Assembly (NCBI RefSeq): GCF_030362815.1
Contig: NZ_JAUCGR010000002.1
Location: 1 to 64,000 of the forward strand
DNA from: Cellulomonas edaphi
GTDB lineage: Bacteria > Actinomycetota > Actinomycetes > Actinomycetales > Cellulomonadaceae
Direction of reading: 5' to 3'
Length of the DNA: 64,000 nt
Below, in pieces: positions 7,743-16,775 of the stretch (position 1 is the stretch's first letter; every line of letters begins with the position of its first letter). The notes beneath the pieces are model-generated. The model made no database searches and had not been told where the DNA came from. It saw only the letters and a program-made list of their open reading frames with translations. A program made the position numbers and the translations under genes.

Positions 7743-8930
7743 ATGAGATCAAGCCTGCGTAAGCGCTCCGCCCTGCCCGAGCCCGGCGTCATCGCCGGTT
7801 CGGCCCGTGTCGACCCCCGCACCAAGGCGCTGACCAAGCGCCTCAAGCCGGGCGACATCGCCGTGATCGACCACGAGGACCTCGACAGGGTGTCCGCGGA
7901 GGCGCTCGTCGCGTGCCAGCCCGTCGCGGTGCTCAACGCCGCCCGGTCGACCTCGGGCCGCTACCCCAACCTCGGCCCCGAGATCCTCGTCGAGGCGGGC
8001 GTCCCGCTCATCGACGACCTCGGCCCGGACGTCATGGCGATCACCGAGGGGCACCACCTGCGCGTCGTGGACGGGAGCGTGTACGACGGCGAGGAGCTGG
8101 TCGCCGAGGGCGTCGAGCAGACCGCCGCCATCGTCGCGCTCGCCATGGAGGAGGCCCGCGCCGGCCTCTCCGTGCAGCTCGAGTCGTTCGCCGCGAACAC
8201 CATGGACTACCTGCGCCGGGAGCGCGACCTGCTGCTGGACGGCGTCGGCGTGCCCGACATCGACACCGTCATCGACGGGCGGCAGGTGCTCATCGTGGTG
8301 CGCGGGTACCACTACAAGGAGGACCTCGTCACGCTGCGTCCCTACATCCGCGAGTACCGCCCGGTGCTCATCGGGGTGGACGGGGGAGCGGACGCGATCC
8401 TCGATGCGGGGTGGCGGCCGGATCTCATCGTCGGCGACATGGACTCGGTCTCGGACCGCGCGCTCAGCTGCGGCGCCGAGGTCGTCGTGCACGCCTACCG
8501 GGACGGGCGCGCGCCGGGCCTGTCCCGAGTCGAGCAGCTCGGCGTCCCGCACGTGGTCTTCCCGGCGACCGGCACCAGCGAGGACGTCGCGATGCTCCTC
8601 GCGGACGACAAGGGTGCCGAGCTCATCGTCGCCGTCGGCACCCACGCGACCCTCGTCGAGTTCCTCGACAAGGGACGCTCGGGCATGGCGAGCACGTTCC
8701 TGACCCGCCTGCGCGTCGGCAGCAAGCTCGTCGACGCCAAGGGCGTCTCGCGCCTGTACCGCCACCGCATCTCGAACCTGCAGCTCACCCTCCTGGTCCT
8801 CGCGGGCCTGCTGGCGCTCGGCGTCGCCCTCGCGTCGACCGCGGCCGGGCAGACGCTGTTCGGCCTGGGCGGCGCCCGCTTCGACGACTTCACGTCCTGG
8901 GTCGGATCCCTCTTCGGAGGGAACGCGTGA
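7743..8930 (+). CDS. steA: SteA-like cell-separation protein
   Basis: 395 residues. The central part (about 175-300) resembles a thiamine-pyrophosphokinase-like fold, including GVDGGADAILDAGWRPDLIV and the GDMDS stretch. A single hydrophobic segment near residues 345-370 would anchor the C-terminus. In Corynebacterium glutamicum SteA works with membrane partner SteB at the division septum and activates the cell-separation hydrolase RipA. The SteB-like gene follows directly here, as in mycobacteria (Rv1697-Rv1698). The enzymatic activity of the fold is uncertain in this family. It starts six bases after recN. Confidence 0.88.
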   Translation: MRSSLRKRSALPEPGVIAGSARVDPRTKALTKRLKPGDIAVIDHEDLDRVSAEALVACQPVAVLNAARSTSGRYPNLGPEILVEAGVPLIDDLGPDVMAITEGHHLRVVDGSVYDGEELVAEGVEQTAAIVALAMEEARAGLSVQLESFAANTMDYLRRERDLLLDGVGVPDIDTVIDGRQVLIVVRGYHYKEDLVTLRPYIREYRPVLIGVDGGADAILDAGWRPDLIVGDMDSVSDRALSCGAEVVVHAYRDGRAPGLSRVEQLGVPHVVFPATGTSEDVAMLLADDKGAELIVAVGTHATLVEFLDKGRSGMASTFLTRLRVGSKLVDAKGVSRLYRHRISNLQLTLLVLAGLLALGVALASTAAGQTLFGLGGARFDDFTSWVGSLFGGNA

Positions 8931-8970
8931 CCGCGACCGACCGCCTCACATCTGACGGAGAGAACGCCCC

Positions 8971-10008
8971 GTGATCGACTTCCGCTACCACGTCGTCTCC
9001 CTCATCTCGGTGTTCCTGGCCCTCGCGGTCGGCATCGCGCTGGGGGCCGGGCCGCTCAAGGAGACGATCGGCGACACCCTCACCGGTCAGGTGCAGCAGC
9101 TGCGCGGCGAGAAGGACGCTCTGCGCTCGGAGCTCGACGACACGTCCGCGGACCTCGCGGACACCCGCAGCTACGTCGACGCCGCCGGTCCCGCCCTGCT
9201 GGACGGGTCGCTGACGGGTCGCCGCGTGGTCGTCGTCGCGCTCGGCTCGGTCACCGACTCCGACTCGACCGCCATCGACGACAGGCTCACGCAGGCGGGC
9301 GCGGAGATCACGGGGCACGCGACCCTCACCGACGCCTGGGCCGACCCCGACCAGCGCAGCTTCCGCCAGGCGCTGGCGGGCAACCTGGTGCAGTTCCTCG
9401 AGCCGGCGCCCGACAAGGCGGGCGGCCTCGAGGCGGAGCTCGGCGCCGCGCTGGTGCAGGGCCTCGTGGGTGCCGACCCCGCGGCCCCGGACGCGCTGAC
9501 GCAGGACGCGAGCTACCTGCTCGAGATCCTCTCCACGGGGGACAACCCCCTGGTGGCCTTCGACGACCCGATCACCAAGCCGGCGGACGCCGTCGTGGTC
9601 GTGGCCGCGACGCCGGCGAAGGTCGCAGCCGAGCCGTCGCCCTCCGCCGCCCCCACCGACGAGGACCTCGAGCCGCAGCTCGCCGTGGTCCAGGCGGCGC
9701 AGCAGTACTCCGCCGGGGCGGTGCTCGCCGACGGCCCGCGCGGCGCCGGCACCCTGACCGACGCGATCCTCGGGGACGACGATCTGGCATCGACCCTCAC
9801 CACCGTGTCGGACTCGTCCGACATCACGGCTCAGGTCAACGTGCCGCTCGCGCTCGCGGCGCGCATCGGCGGCAAGAACGGGCACTACGGATTCGGCGAG
9901 GGCGAGACGGTCATCCCGCCGTCCGTGGAACTCCCGCCGGTCGACCGCACGCCCGTCGCGCCGGACGCCGGATCGGGCTCCGACGACAGCGCGGGATCCG
10001 GCGGATGA
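8971..10008 (+). CDS. steB: SteB/MctB-like membrane protein (copper transporter MctB family)
   Basis: 345 residues from GTG 8971, with GGAGAG 8 nt upstream. One N-terminal membrane helix (VVSLISVFLALAVGIALGAG) is followed by a coiled-coil segment around residues 34-65. A large extracytoplasmic domain and an Asp/Gly/Ser-rich tail complete it. The family has two published roles. MctB in M. tuberculosis limits copper accumulation, and SteB in C. glutamicum is the SteA partner in daughter-cell separation. The adjacent steA favours the separation role here, by inference. Its stop overlaps the next start (ATGA). Confidence 0.87.
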   Translation: MIDFRYHVVSLISVFLALAVGIALGAGPLKETIGDTLTGQVQQLRGEKDALRSELDDTSADLADTRSYVDAAGPALLDGSLTGRRVVVVALGSVTDSDSTAIDDRLTQAGAEITGHATLTDAWADPDQRSFRQALAGNLVQFLEPAPDKAGGLEAELGAALVQGLVGADPAAPDALTQDASYLLEILSTGDNPLVAFDDPITKPADAVVVVAATPAKVAAEPSPSAAPTDEDLEPQLAVVQAAQQYSAGAVLADGPRGAGTLTDAILGDDDLASTLTTVSDSSDITAQVNVPLALAARIGGKNGHYGFGEGETVIPPSVELPPVDRTPVAPDAGSGSDDSAGSGG

Positions 10009-10880
10009 GCGTCGGGGTGCTGCGCCGGCTGCTGACCGCGGTCGCCGCGGGGGTCACCACCTCGGTGGCTCGCGGCGTCCTCGACCAGCAGACGCCCGGC
10101 GGCCAGGCGCGGTGGACGCGCACGAACCATCGCGGCGAGCCCGTGAGCATGCTCGAGGGTCCCGCCGTCGCGGCGGGCCTGCTCTCCGGACTGGCCCTCG
10201 GAGCGCCGGACGCGCGCGGTGCGGCCGCGCTGTGGGTGGCCACCGGGTCGGCCGCCACGTTCGGGATCGTCGACGACCTGGCCGAGGACACGAGCGCGCG
10301 GCGCAAGGGACTGCGCGGTCACCTCGGTGCCCTCGCGCACGGCGAGCTGACGACGGGTGGGCTGAAGGTCCTCGGCATCGGCGCGGGCGCGCTCGCCGCG
10401 GCCGCTCTCGCGACCCCGCGCAAGCCCGGTGCCGGCCCCGTGGGGCGTCTCGTCGACGTGGGGACCTCCGGTGCCCTCATCGCGCTCACGGCCAACCTCA
10501 TCAACCTGCTGGACCTGCGTCCCGGCCGCGCGCTCAAGGCCGTCACGCTCGTCGCCGCGCCGCTCGCGCTCGCACCGGGTGACGGCGCGGGCGCAGGCGC
10601 TGCCATCGTCGGGACCGCGTACTCCGCGCTCGACGAGGACCTCGCGGAGACCGACATGCTCGGCGACGGCGGGGCCAACGCGCTCGGCGCCGCACTCGGC
10701 ACGGCGCTCGTGCTCAGTGCGCCGCGCCCGGTCCGCCTGGCCGCCCTGGTCGGGGCCGCGGCCCTGACGGTCGCCAGTGAGAAGGTCAGCTTCACGCGCG
10801 TCATCGAGTCGACGCCCGTGCTGCGCCGCATCGACGCGTGGGGCCGACGGCCGGTCCACGTGCCCTCACCGCCCACGTGA
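10005..10880 (+). CDS. MraY/WecA-like polyprenyl-phosphate sugar-phosphate transferase family membrane protein
   Basis: 291 residues with about eight hydrophobic segments. Family hallmarks are visible: RTNHRGEPVSMLEGPA near the N terminus, GIVDDLAED (the acidic DD pair), NLINLLDLRPGRALK (the NxxNxxD loop) and MLGDGGANALGAALG (the GDxGS-type loop). MraY and WecA join a sugar-1-phosphate to undecaprenyl phosphate. This protein is shorter than MraY (about 360 residues), so some helices may be missing and the activity is not certain. It is coupled to steB upstream and to the MurJ-like gene downstream by 4-base overlaps, which argues for a role in envelope precursor handling at division. Confidence 0.75.
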   Translation: MSVGVLRRLLTAVAAGVTTSVARGVLDQQTPGGQARWTRTNHRGEPVSMLEGPAVAAGLLSGLALGAPDARGAAALWVATGSAATFGIVDDLAEDTSARRKGLRGHLGALAHGELTTGGLKVLGIGAGALAAAALATPRKPGAGPVGRLVDVGTSGALIALTANLINLLDLRPGRALKAVTLVAAPLALAPGDGAGAGAAIVGTAYSALDEDLAETDMLGDGGANALGAALGTALVLSAPRPVRLAALVGAAALTVASEKVSFTRVIESTPVLRRIDAWGRRPVHVPSPPT

Positions 10881-12502
10881 GCCCCACGGCCCGTCGGGCG
10901 CTGACCGGCCTGGCCGGCGCCGCGGCGATGATCGCCGCCGTGACGGTGCTGAGCCGCGTGCTCGGCTTCGGGCGGTGGATGGCCCAGGCTTACGCGGTGG
11001 GCTCCGGCACGATCGGCGACTCGTACAACAGTGCCAACCTGCTCCCCAACGTGCTGTTCGAGGTGGCCGCGGGTGGGGCCCTGGCGGGCGCGCTCGTGCC
11101 CCTGCTCGCCGGCCCGATCGCGCGGTCCGAACGGCGCGACGTGGACTCGATCGTCTCGGGCGCGGTCGGGTGGACGCTGCTCATCCTGGTGCCGCTCGCG
11201 GCGCTGCTGGCGGCGACGTCCGGTCCGCTCGCGTCCGTGCTCGCGGGCGGCGACGCGTCCCAGCAGTCGATGATCCAGTACTTCCTGCTCGTCTTCGCCG
11301 TGCAGGTCCCGATGTACGGGCTGGCCGTGCTGCTCTACGCGGTGCTCCAGGCCCACAAACGGTTCTTCTGGCCCGCGTTCGCGCCGGTGCTCGCCTCGCT
11401 GGTGACCATCACGGCCTACCTCGCGTACTCCGCGCTGGCGCACGGCGAGCGCAGCGACCCCCACGCGCTCGACCGGGGCGCCCTGGAGGTGCTCGCCTGG
11501 GGCACCACGCTCGGGGTCGCGGCGATGTGCCTGCCGATGCTCGTCCCCGTCCACCGCCTCGGCGTGAAGATCCGGCCGTCCGTGCGGTTCCCCTCGGGGG
11601 TCGGCCGTCGCCTGCGGACCCTGGCGCTGGCGGGCGTCGGGTCGGTCGCGGCGCAGCAGCTGACGACGCTCGTGGTCATCGTGGTCGCCAAGCGCTGGGG
11701 GAGCACGGGCACGATGTCGGTGTACCTCTACTCGCAACAGGTCTACCTGCTGCCCTACGCGGTGCTGGTGGTCCCGCTCGCCACGTCCACCTTCCCGCGT
11801 CTCGCGACGCGGGCGGCAGCCGGCGACCGCGAAGGGTTCGCCCGGACGTCGAGCGCGGTCACCCGCGGCGTCGTCGCGGCCGGCGCCGTGGGAGCGGCCG
11901 CCGTGGTCGCGGCCGCCTACGCCATCGGGACGATCTTCGAGAACCTCACGCAGGACGCGCGCGTGGCGGACCAGATGGGTGCGGCCCTCACGTGGATGGT
12001 GCCGGGCCTGGTGGGCTTCGGTGCGTTGTTCCACGCGTCACGCTCGCTCTACGCGCTCGAGCGCGGGCGAGCGGCGGTGGTCGCGAACGTCGTCGGCTGG
12101 GGCACCATGGCGGTCGCCGTCGTCGCGCTCGTCGCGACCGACCTGCCCGACGACCGCGCGGTCGTCTCGATCGCCGCAGCGAGCACGCTCGGGATGACCG
12201 TCGGCGGGATCGTCGCGCTGGCCGCCCTCGCGCGGGCGGCCGGAACCGACGCCCTCGCCGGGCTCGGGCGCGCCGTGGTGGTGCTCCTGGCCGGGGCGAC
12301 GGCCGCGGCGGTGCTGGGCCGCTGGCTGGCCGACGCCGTGCAGGAGATGGGCGGCGGCAGCTCGTGGACGGCGATCGGCGCAGCCGCGGGCGCAGCGGTC
12401 CTGGCGGTCGTCGTCTCCGGCGGAGTGCTGGCGGCGTTCGACCGGGGGACGGTCACGGGCGTGCTCCAGGCGGAGAGCACTCCCTCTTCGCCGCGCCGCT
12501 GA
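10877..12502 (+). CDS. murJ: MurJ/MviN-like lipid II flippase family protein
   Basis: 541 residues from GTG 10877, which overlaps the preceding stop (GTGA). An in-frame ATG at 10838 exists but lies inside the previous gene. The hydrophobic profile fits 13-14 membrane helices. Motifs near the N terminus (TVLSRVLGFGRWMAQAYAVG, NLLPN, FEVAAGGALAGALVPLL) are those of MurJ, which flips lipid II across the membrane. Actinobacteria often carry more than one MurJ-like protein, so this may be a paralogue rather than the essential copy. Position after an MraY-like protein and SteA/SteB is notable. Confidence 0.88.
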   Translation: MSPTARRALTGLAGAAAMIAAVTVLSRVLGFGRWMAQAYAVGSGTIGDSYNSANLLPNVLFEVAAGGALAGALVPLLAGPIARSERRDVDSIVSGAVGWTLLILVPLAALLAATSGPLASVLAGGDASQQSMIQYFLLVFAVQVPMYGLAVLLYAVLQAHKRFFWPAFAPVLASLVTITAYLAYSALAHGERSDPHALDRGALEVLAWGTTLGVAAMCLPMLVPVHRLGVKIRPSVRFPSGVGRRLRTLALAGVGSVAAQQLTTLVVIVVAKRWGSTGTMSVYLYSQQVYLLPYAVLVVPLATSTFPRLATRAAAGDREGFARTSSAVTRGVVAAGAVGAAAVVAAAYAIGTIFENLTQDARVADQMGAALTWMVPGLVGFGALFHASRSLYALERGRAAVVANVVGWGTMAVAVVALVATDLPDDRAVVSIAAASTLGMTVGGIVALAALARAAGTDALAGLGRAVVVLLAGATAAAVLGRWLADAVQEMGGGSSWTAIGAAAGAAVLAVVVSGGVLAAFDRGTVTGVLQAESTPSSPRR

Positions 12503-12558
12503 CGGGCTGGTGACCGGACTCACCTCGCGGGGCTCTTCGTGAAGTGCCGATGTATGGG

Positions 12559-12564
12559 TAGGCT
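12559..12564 (+). promoter_or_regulatory. -10 element of pyrG (leaderless)
   Basis: TAGGCT ends 8 nt before the pyrG GTG at 12573. A weak TTCGTG (12536-12541) lies 17 bp upstream. No ribosome-binding site fits between, so the transcript is probably leaderless. Confidence 0.6.
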
Positions 12565-12572
12565 GGAATCCC

Positions 12573-14243
12573 GTGACAGAGCGCGCGCATCGACTCTCCG
12601 GGCGGTCGGATTCCACGACCCGGCACATCTTCGTCACCGGGGGTGTTGCCTCCTCCCTCGGTAAGGGTCTGACGGCGAGCAGCCTCGGCCGACTCCTTCG
12701 CTCCCGTGGCCTCCGGGTCACGATGCAGAAGCTCGACCCGTACCTCAACGTGGACCCGGGCACCATGAACCCGTTCCAGCACGGTGAGGTCTTCGTCACC
12801 GAGGACGGCTCGGAGACCGACCTCGACGTCGGCCACTACGAGCGCTTCCTCGACGTCGACCTGATCGGCTCCGCCAACGTCACCACCGGCCAGGTCTACT
12901 CGCAGGTCATCGCGAAGGAGCGGCGCGGGGAGTACCTCGGCGACACCGTGCAGGTGATCCCGCACATCACCGACGAGATCAAGACCCGCATGCGCTCGCA
13001 GGCCGACGATGACATCGACGTCATCATCACCGAGATCGGCGGAACCGTCGGCGACATCGAGTCCCAGCCGTTCCTGGAGGCAGCGCGCCAGGTGCGCCAC
13101 GACCTCGGCCGTGACAACTGCTTCTTCCTGCACATCTCGCTGCTGCCGTACATCGGGCCGTCGGGCGAGCTCAAGACGAAGCCGACGCAGCACTCCGTGG
13201 CCGCCCTGCGCAGCATCGGCATCCAGCCCGACGCGATCGTGCTCCGCGCCGACCGTGACGTGCCGGAGAGCATCAAGCGCAAGATCGCGCTGTTCTGCGA
13301 CGTGGACGCCGAGGGCGTCGTGGTCGCCAAGGACGCGCCGAGCATCTACGACATCCCGCGCGTCCTGCACTCCGAGGGCCTGGACGCGTACGTCGTGCAG
13401 CGCCTGGGGCTGCCGTTCCGCGACGTCGACTGGTCCGGCTGGGACGACTTGCTGCACCGCGTGCACTCCCCGGCGCACAGCGTCGAGGTGGCGCTGGTGG
13501 GCAAGTACATCGACCTGCCCGACGCTTACCTCTCGGTGACCGAGGCGCTGCGCGCGGGCGGCTTCCACCACGACACCAAGGTGGTCATCCGCTGGGTCAC
13601 CTCCGACGACTGCCAGACGCCCGAGGGCGCCCGCGCGTCGCTCGAGGGTGTCGACGCCGTGCTGGTGCCCGGCGGCTTCGGCGTGCGCGGCATCGAGGGC
13701 AAGCTCGGCGCGCTGCGCTGGGCCCGGGAGAACCGTGTGCCGACGCTCGGCATCTGCCTCGGTCTGCAGTGCATGGTCATCGAGTACGCCCGCACGGAGC
13801 TCGGGCTCGAGGGCGCGTCGTCGTCCGAGTTCGACGACGACCCGAAGCACCCGGTGATCGCCACGATGGCCGAGCAGCTGGCGATCGTCGGCGGCGAGGG
13901 CGACCTCGGCGGCACCATGCGCCTGGGGTCCTACGAGGCCAGGCTCACGCCCGGGTCCGTCGTGGCCGAGGCCTACGGCGCCGAGGCCGTCACGGAGCGG
14001 CATCGCCACCGCTACGAGGTCAACAACTCCTACCGCGACAAGCTCGAGGAGGCCGGCCTGGTGATCTCGGGCGTCTCGCCCGACACCTCGCTGGTCGAGT
14101 TCGTCGAGCTGCCGCGCGAGGTGCACCCCTACTACGTGGCGACCCAGGCGCACCCCGAGTTCAAGTCGCGCCCGACCAAGGCGCACCCGCTGTTCGCGGG
14201 GCTCATCGAGGCCGCGCTGGCGCAGCGGGGCGACGAGTCGTGA
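12573..14243 (+). CDS. pyrG: CTP synthase
   Basis: Converts UTP, ATP and glutamine to CTP in pyrimidine synthesis. 556 residues. The N-terminal synthetase domain begins with [20 protein letters not shown] and includes [20 protein letters not shown]. The C-terminal glutamine amidotransferase domain has the nucleophile in [11 protein letters not shown] (about residue 395) and the His/Glu pair in QAHPEF (about 525). The GTG at 12573 is supported by the -10 only 8 nt away. The gene overlaps the NUDIX gene by four bases, the same pairing as mycobacterial pyrG-Rv1700. Confidence 0.97.
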   Translation: MTERAHRLSGRSDSTTRHIFVTGGVASSLGKGLTASSLGRLLRSRGLRVTMQKLDPYLNVDPGTMNPFQHGEVFVTEDGSETDLDVGHYERFLDVDLIGSANVTTGQVYSQVIAKERRGEYLGDTVQVIPHITDEIKTRMRSQADDDIDVIITEIGGTVGDIESQPFLEAARQVRHDLGRDNCFFLHISLLPYIGPSGELKTKPTQHSVAALRSIGIQPDAIVLRADRDVPESIKRKIALFCDVDAEGVVVAKDAPSIYDIPRVLHSEGLDAYVVQRLGLPFRDVDWSGWDDLLHRVHSPAHSVEVALVGKYIDLPDAYLSVTEALRAGGFHHDTKVVIRWVTSDDCQTPEGARASLEGVDAVLVPGGFGVRGIEGKLGALRWARENRVPTLGICLGLQCMVIEYARTELGLEGASSSEFDDDPKHPVIATMAEQLAIVGGEGDLGGTMRLGSYEARLTPGSVVAEAYGAEAVTERHRHRYEVNNSYRDKLEEAGLVISGVSPDTSLVEFVELPREVHPYYVATQAHPEFKSRPTKAHPLFAGLIEAALAQRGDES

Positions 14244-14845
14244 CGGTGGATCCGCTGGCGGACGTGCCGGCGGAGCGGTCCGTCCTGAGCCACGAGGTCA
14301 TCCACGCCGGCAAGGTGTTCGACCTCGTGGGTGACGTCGTGGACCTGGGCGCGTCCCAGGTGCTGCGCGAGTACGTCGCGCACCCGGGTGCCGTCGCGGT
14401 GATCGCGCTCGACGAGGACGACCGCGTGCTGCTGCTGTCGCAGTACCGCCATCCGGTGCGGTCGGTGCTCTGGGAGCCGCCCGCGGGCCTGCTCGACGTC
14501 GACGGCGAGGACCCGGTCGCCGCGGCCGCTCGTGAGCTGGCCGAGGAGGCCGACCTGCGGGCCGGGTCGTGGTGGAAGCTCGTCGAGGTCTACACGACGC
14601 CGGGTGGCTCGAACGAGCACATCGTCGTGTTCCTCGCGCGCGACCTCGCGCCGGTGGCCGACGACGAGCGGTTCGCCCGCGCCGACGAGGAGGCCGACAT
14701 GGTGCCTCGCTGGGTGCCGCTCGACGAGGCGGTCGCGGCAGTGCTCGGCGGTCGGATCCACAGCCCGACGGCCGTGGCCGGCGTCCTCGCCGCGGCGGCC
14801 GCTCGTGCGGCCGGCTGGTCGACCCTGGTCCCCGTCGTGCCCTAG
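14240..14845 (+). CDS. NUDIX hydrolase, probable ADP-ribose pyrophosphatase
   Basis: 201 residues from GTG 14240, overlapping the pyrG stop. The NUDIX box is complete: G-x5-E-x7-RELxEEAxL within residues about 86-108 ([10 protein letters not shown] then [11 protein letters not shown]). PPAGLLD before the box and the overall length match ADP-ribose pyrophosphatases, which hydrolyse ADP-ribose to AMP and ribose-5-phosphate. Substrate assignment rests on family similarity and on synteny with Rv1700. A strong terminator follows 23 nt downstream, ending the plus-strand block. Confidence 0.9.
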   Translation: MTVDPLADVPAERSVLSHEVIHAGKVFDLVGDVVDLGASQVLREYVAHPGAVAVIALDEDDRVLLLSQYRHPVRSVLWEPPAGLLDVDGEDPVAAAARELAEEADLRAGSWWKLVEVYTTPGGSNEHIVVFLARDLAPVADDERFARADEEADMVPRWVPLDEAVAAVLGGRIHSPTAVAGVLAAAAARAAGWSTLVPVVP

Positions 14846-14868
14846 TCGGGGCCGCCGGCCAGAACGAC

Positions 14869-14903
14869 GACGCCCCTCCCGGACCCGGTCCGGGAGGGGC
14901 GTC
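14869..14903. terminator. bidirectional terminator between convergent genes
   Basis: Perfect inverted repeat pairing 14869-14884 with 14888-14903 (core CGCCCCTCCCGGACC). It sits exactly between the NUDIX stop (14845, +) and the ABC permease stop (14907, -), so it can serve both transcripts. There is no clear U-tract, as is common in actinobacteria. Confidence 0.8.
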
Positions 14904-14906
14904 GCG

Positions 14907-15710
14907 CTACCGGCTCGCCGACTTCCGGAACTGCGCGTTGGCCACCGGGATGAAGATCGCCAGGATGATGACGATCCAGATGGACGTGTACAGCGCCGGG
15001 TTCTGCAGCGACCACTGCTCGGGCTCGGGCGCGTTCGGCGGGATGTTGCCGAACAACTCGCGTGCCGCCTGCGTGACGGTCGAGACGGGGTTCCAGGCCG
15101 CGAACGTCTGGAGCACCGACGGCAGCGTGTTCAGCGGCACGAACGTGTTCGCGACGAATGTCAGGGGAAAGATGACGATGAAGGCAGCGTTGTTCACGAC
15201 CTCCGGGCTCGGCACGAGCATCCCGATCCACGCCATGATCCACGAGATCGCGTAGGCGAAGCCGAGCAGCAGCGCGAAGCCGCCGATGGCCTCGAGGACG
15301 CTGGAACGGATCCGCCAACCGACCAGGAGCCCGGTCAGCGACATGACGATCAGCACCAGGACGTTGTTGATCACGTCCGAGATGGTGCGGCCGGCGAGCA
15401 CGGCGGACGGCGCCATGGGCAGCGACCGGAAGCGGTCGATGATGCCCTTCTTGACGTCGTCGGCCAACCCGGCGCCCGTGATCGTGGCGCCGAAGATGAC
15501 CGTCTGCGCGAAGATCCCCGCCATGAGGAACTCGCGGTAGGACTGGCCGTTGCCCCCGCCGATCGCCCCGCCGAAGACGAACGAGAACAGCAGCACGAAC
15601 ATGATCGGCTGCAGCGTGGTGAACACGAGCAGGTCCGGGACCCGCTTGATCTTGATGAGGTTGCGCTTGGCGACCACGGCCGCGTCCGCGAACACGTAGG
15701 GGATGCTCAT
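14907..15710 (-). CDS. ABC-2 type exporter permease (DrrB-like)
   Basis: 267 residues with six predicted membrane helices. The start region (RNLIKIKRVPDLLVFTTLQP) and the conserved DDVKKGIIDRFRSLPM segment are typical of DrrB-type permeases, which pair with a DrrA ATPase to export drugs or lipids. The start codon overlaps the stop of the ATPase gene upstream, so the two subunits are coupled. Substrate unknown. The operon ends at the hairpin at 14869-14903. Confidence 0.9.
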   Translation of the reverse strand: MSIPYVFADAAVVAKRNLIKIKRVPDLLVFTTLQPIMFVLLFSFVFGGAIGGGNGQSYREFLMAGIFAQTVIFGATITGAGLADDVKKGIIDRFRSLPMAPSAVLAGRTISDVINNVLVLIVMSLTGLLVGWRIRSSVLEAIGGFALLLGFAYAISWIMAWIGMLVPSPEVVNNAAFIVIFPLTFVANTFVPLNTLPSVLQTFAAWNPVSTVTQAARELFGNIPPNAPEPEQWSLQNPALYTSIWIVIILAIFIPVANAQFRKSASR

Positions 15711-16705
15711 GCGTGGACTCCTTCCTTGGTGTCCGCGGTCTCGGTCTCGTCAGCGGTGGCGCGACCCGTCAGCGACAGGAACACGTCGTCGAGCGTGGGC
15801 CGGCGCAGGCCGACGTCGTCGAGCCCGATGCCCACGCCGTCCAGCGCGCGCAGGGCGTCGGTGAGCACGGCGGCGCCGCCGGAGACCGGCATGACGAGCT
15901 GGCGTCGCCCCTGGTCGACCACGGCCGGTCCCACACCCCGAGGCTCGAGCAGCGTGACGGCTTCGGTGAGCCGCGCGGGGTCCTTGACCGTGAGCTCGAG
16001 CCGCTCGCCGCCGACCTGCGTCTTGAGCTGGTCGGACGTGCCCTGGGCGATGATGCGGCCGTGGTCGATGACGACGATCTCGTCCGCCAGCAGGTCCGCC
16101 TCCTCGAGGTACTGCGTGGTCAGCAGCAGCGTGGTGCCGCCGGCCACGAGTCCCTGGATGACCTCCCACATGTCGGTGCGCCCGCGCGGGTCGAGGCCCG
16201 TGGTCGGCTCGTCGAGGAAGAGGACGGGCGGGTCCGCGACGAGCGCGCCGGCCAGGTCGAGCCGGCGCCGCATCCCGCCCGAGTACGTCTTGCTCGATCG
16301 GTCGCCCGCGTCCTCGAGCCGGAACGCGGCGAGCAGCTCACGCGCGCGCTCGCGCGACCTGGCGCGACCCAGGTGGTAGAGCCGGCCGATCATGTCGAGG
16401 TTCTCGAAGCCAGTGAGGTACTCGTCCACGGCGGCGTACTGCCCGGACAGGCCGATCTTGCGACGCACCTCCCGCGGGTTCGTGAGCACGTCGGTCCCCG
16501 CGACCTGGGCGGTGCCGCCGTCAGGGAGCAGCAGGGTGGAGAGGATGCGCACGATCGTCGTCTTGCCGGCGCCGTTGGGGCCGAGGAGTCCGAGGACGGA
16601 CCCGGTAGGGACGGTCAGGTCGACGCCGTCGAGCGCCGTGACGTCCTTGTAGCGCTTGACCAGTCCCCGCGCGGAGACGGCCGGTGTGCCGGTGGTGGAG
16701 GTCAT
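15707..16705 (-). CDS. ABC exporter ATPase (DrrA-like)
   Basis: 332 residues. Walker A GPNGAGKTTIVRIL is near residue 40, signature YSGGMRRRLDLAGALV near 143, and Walker B PVLFLDEPTTGLD near 162. A C-terminal extension of about 100 residues is typical of the daunorubicin-resistance ATPase subfamily. It is expected to energise the membrane permease encoded next. The gene has its own promoter with a palindrome directly upstream, so it is probably regulated by a local repressor. The last residues are acidic and low in complexity. Confidence 0.92.
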   Translation of the reverse strand: MTSTTGTPAVSARGLVKRYKDVTALDGVDLTVPTGSVLGLLGPNGAGKTTIVRILSTLLLPDGGTAQVAGTDVLTNPREVRRKIGLSGQYAAVDEYLTGFENLDMIGRLYHLGRARSRERARELLAAFRLEDAGDRSSKTYSGGMRRRLDLAGALVADPPVLFLDEPTTGLDPRGRTDMWEVIQGLVAGGTTLLLTTQYLEEADLLADEIVVIDHGRIIAQGTSDQLKTQVGGERLELTVKDPARLTEAVTLLEPRGVGPAVVDQGRRQLVMPVSGGAAVLTDALRALDGVGIGLDDVGLRRPTLDDVFLSLTGRATADETETADTKEGVHA

Positions 16706-16711
16706 GGGGCG

Positions 16712-16717
16712 AGACTA
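16712..16717 (-). promoter_or_regulatory. -10 element of the DrrA-like gene (leaderless)
   Basis: TAGTCT on the minus strand, 6 nt before the ATG at 16705. A GTGACC at 16736-16741 read on the minus strand lies 18 nt further up as a possible -35, inside the palindrome. Confidence 0.55.
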
Positions 16718-16720
16718 GAT

Positions 16721-16741
16721 GTGACCTCCGACACAGGTCAC
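16721..16741. promoter_or_regulatory. 7-7-7 inverted repeat, probable repressor operator
   Basis: GTGACCT, seven bases (CCGACAC), then AGGTCAC: perfect arms. It covers the -35/spacer region of the exporter promoter, where a TetR- or GntR-type repressor would block transcription. The left arm and spacer recur at 19559-19573 upstream of the second exporter. No cognate regulator is encoded next to it. Confidence 0.65.
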
Positions 16742-16775
16742 GCCTTATGGGACGAACCGGGCCAGCCCGGCGTGC

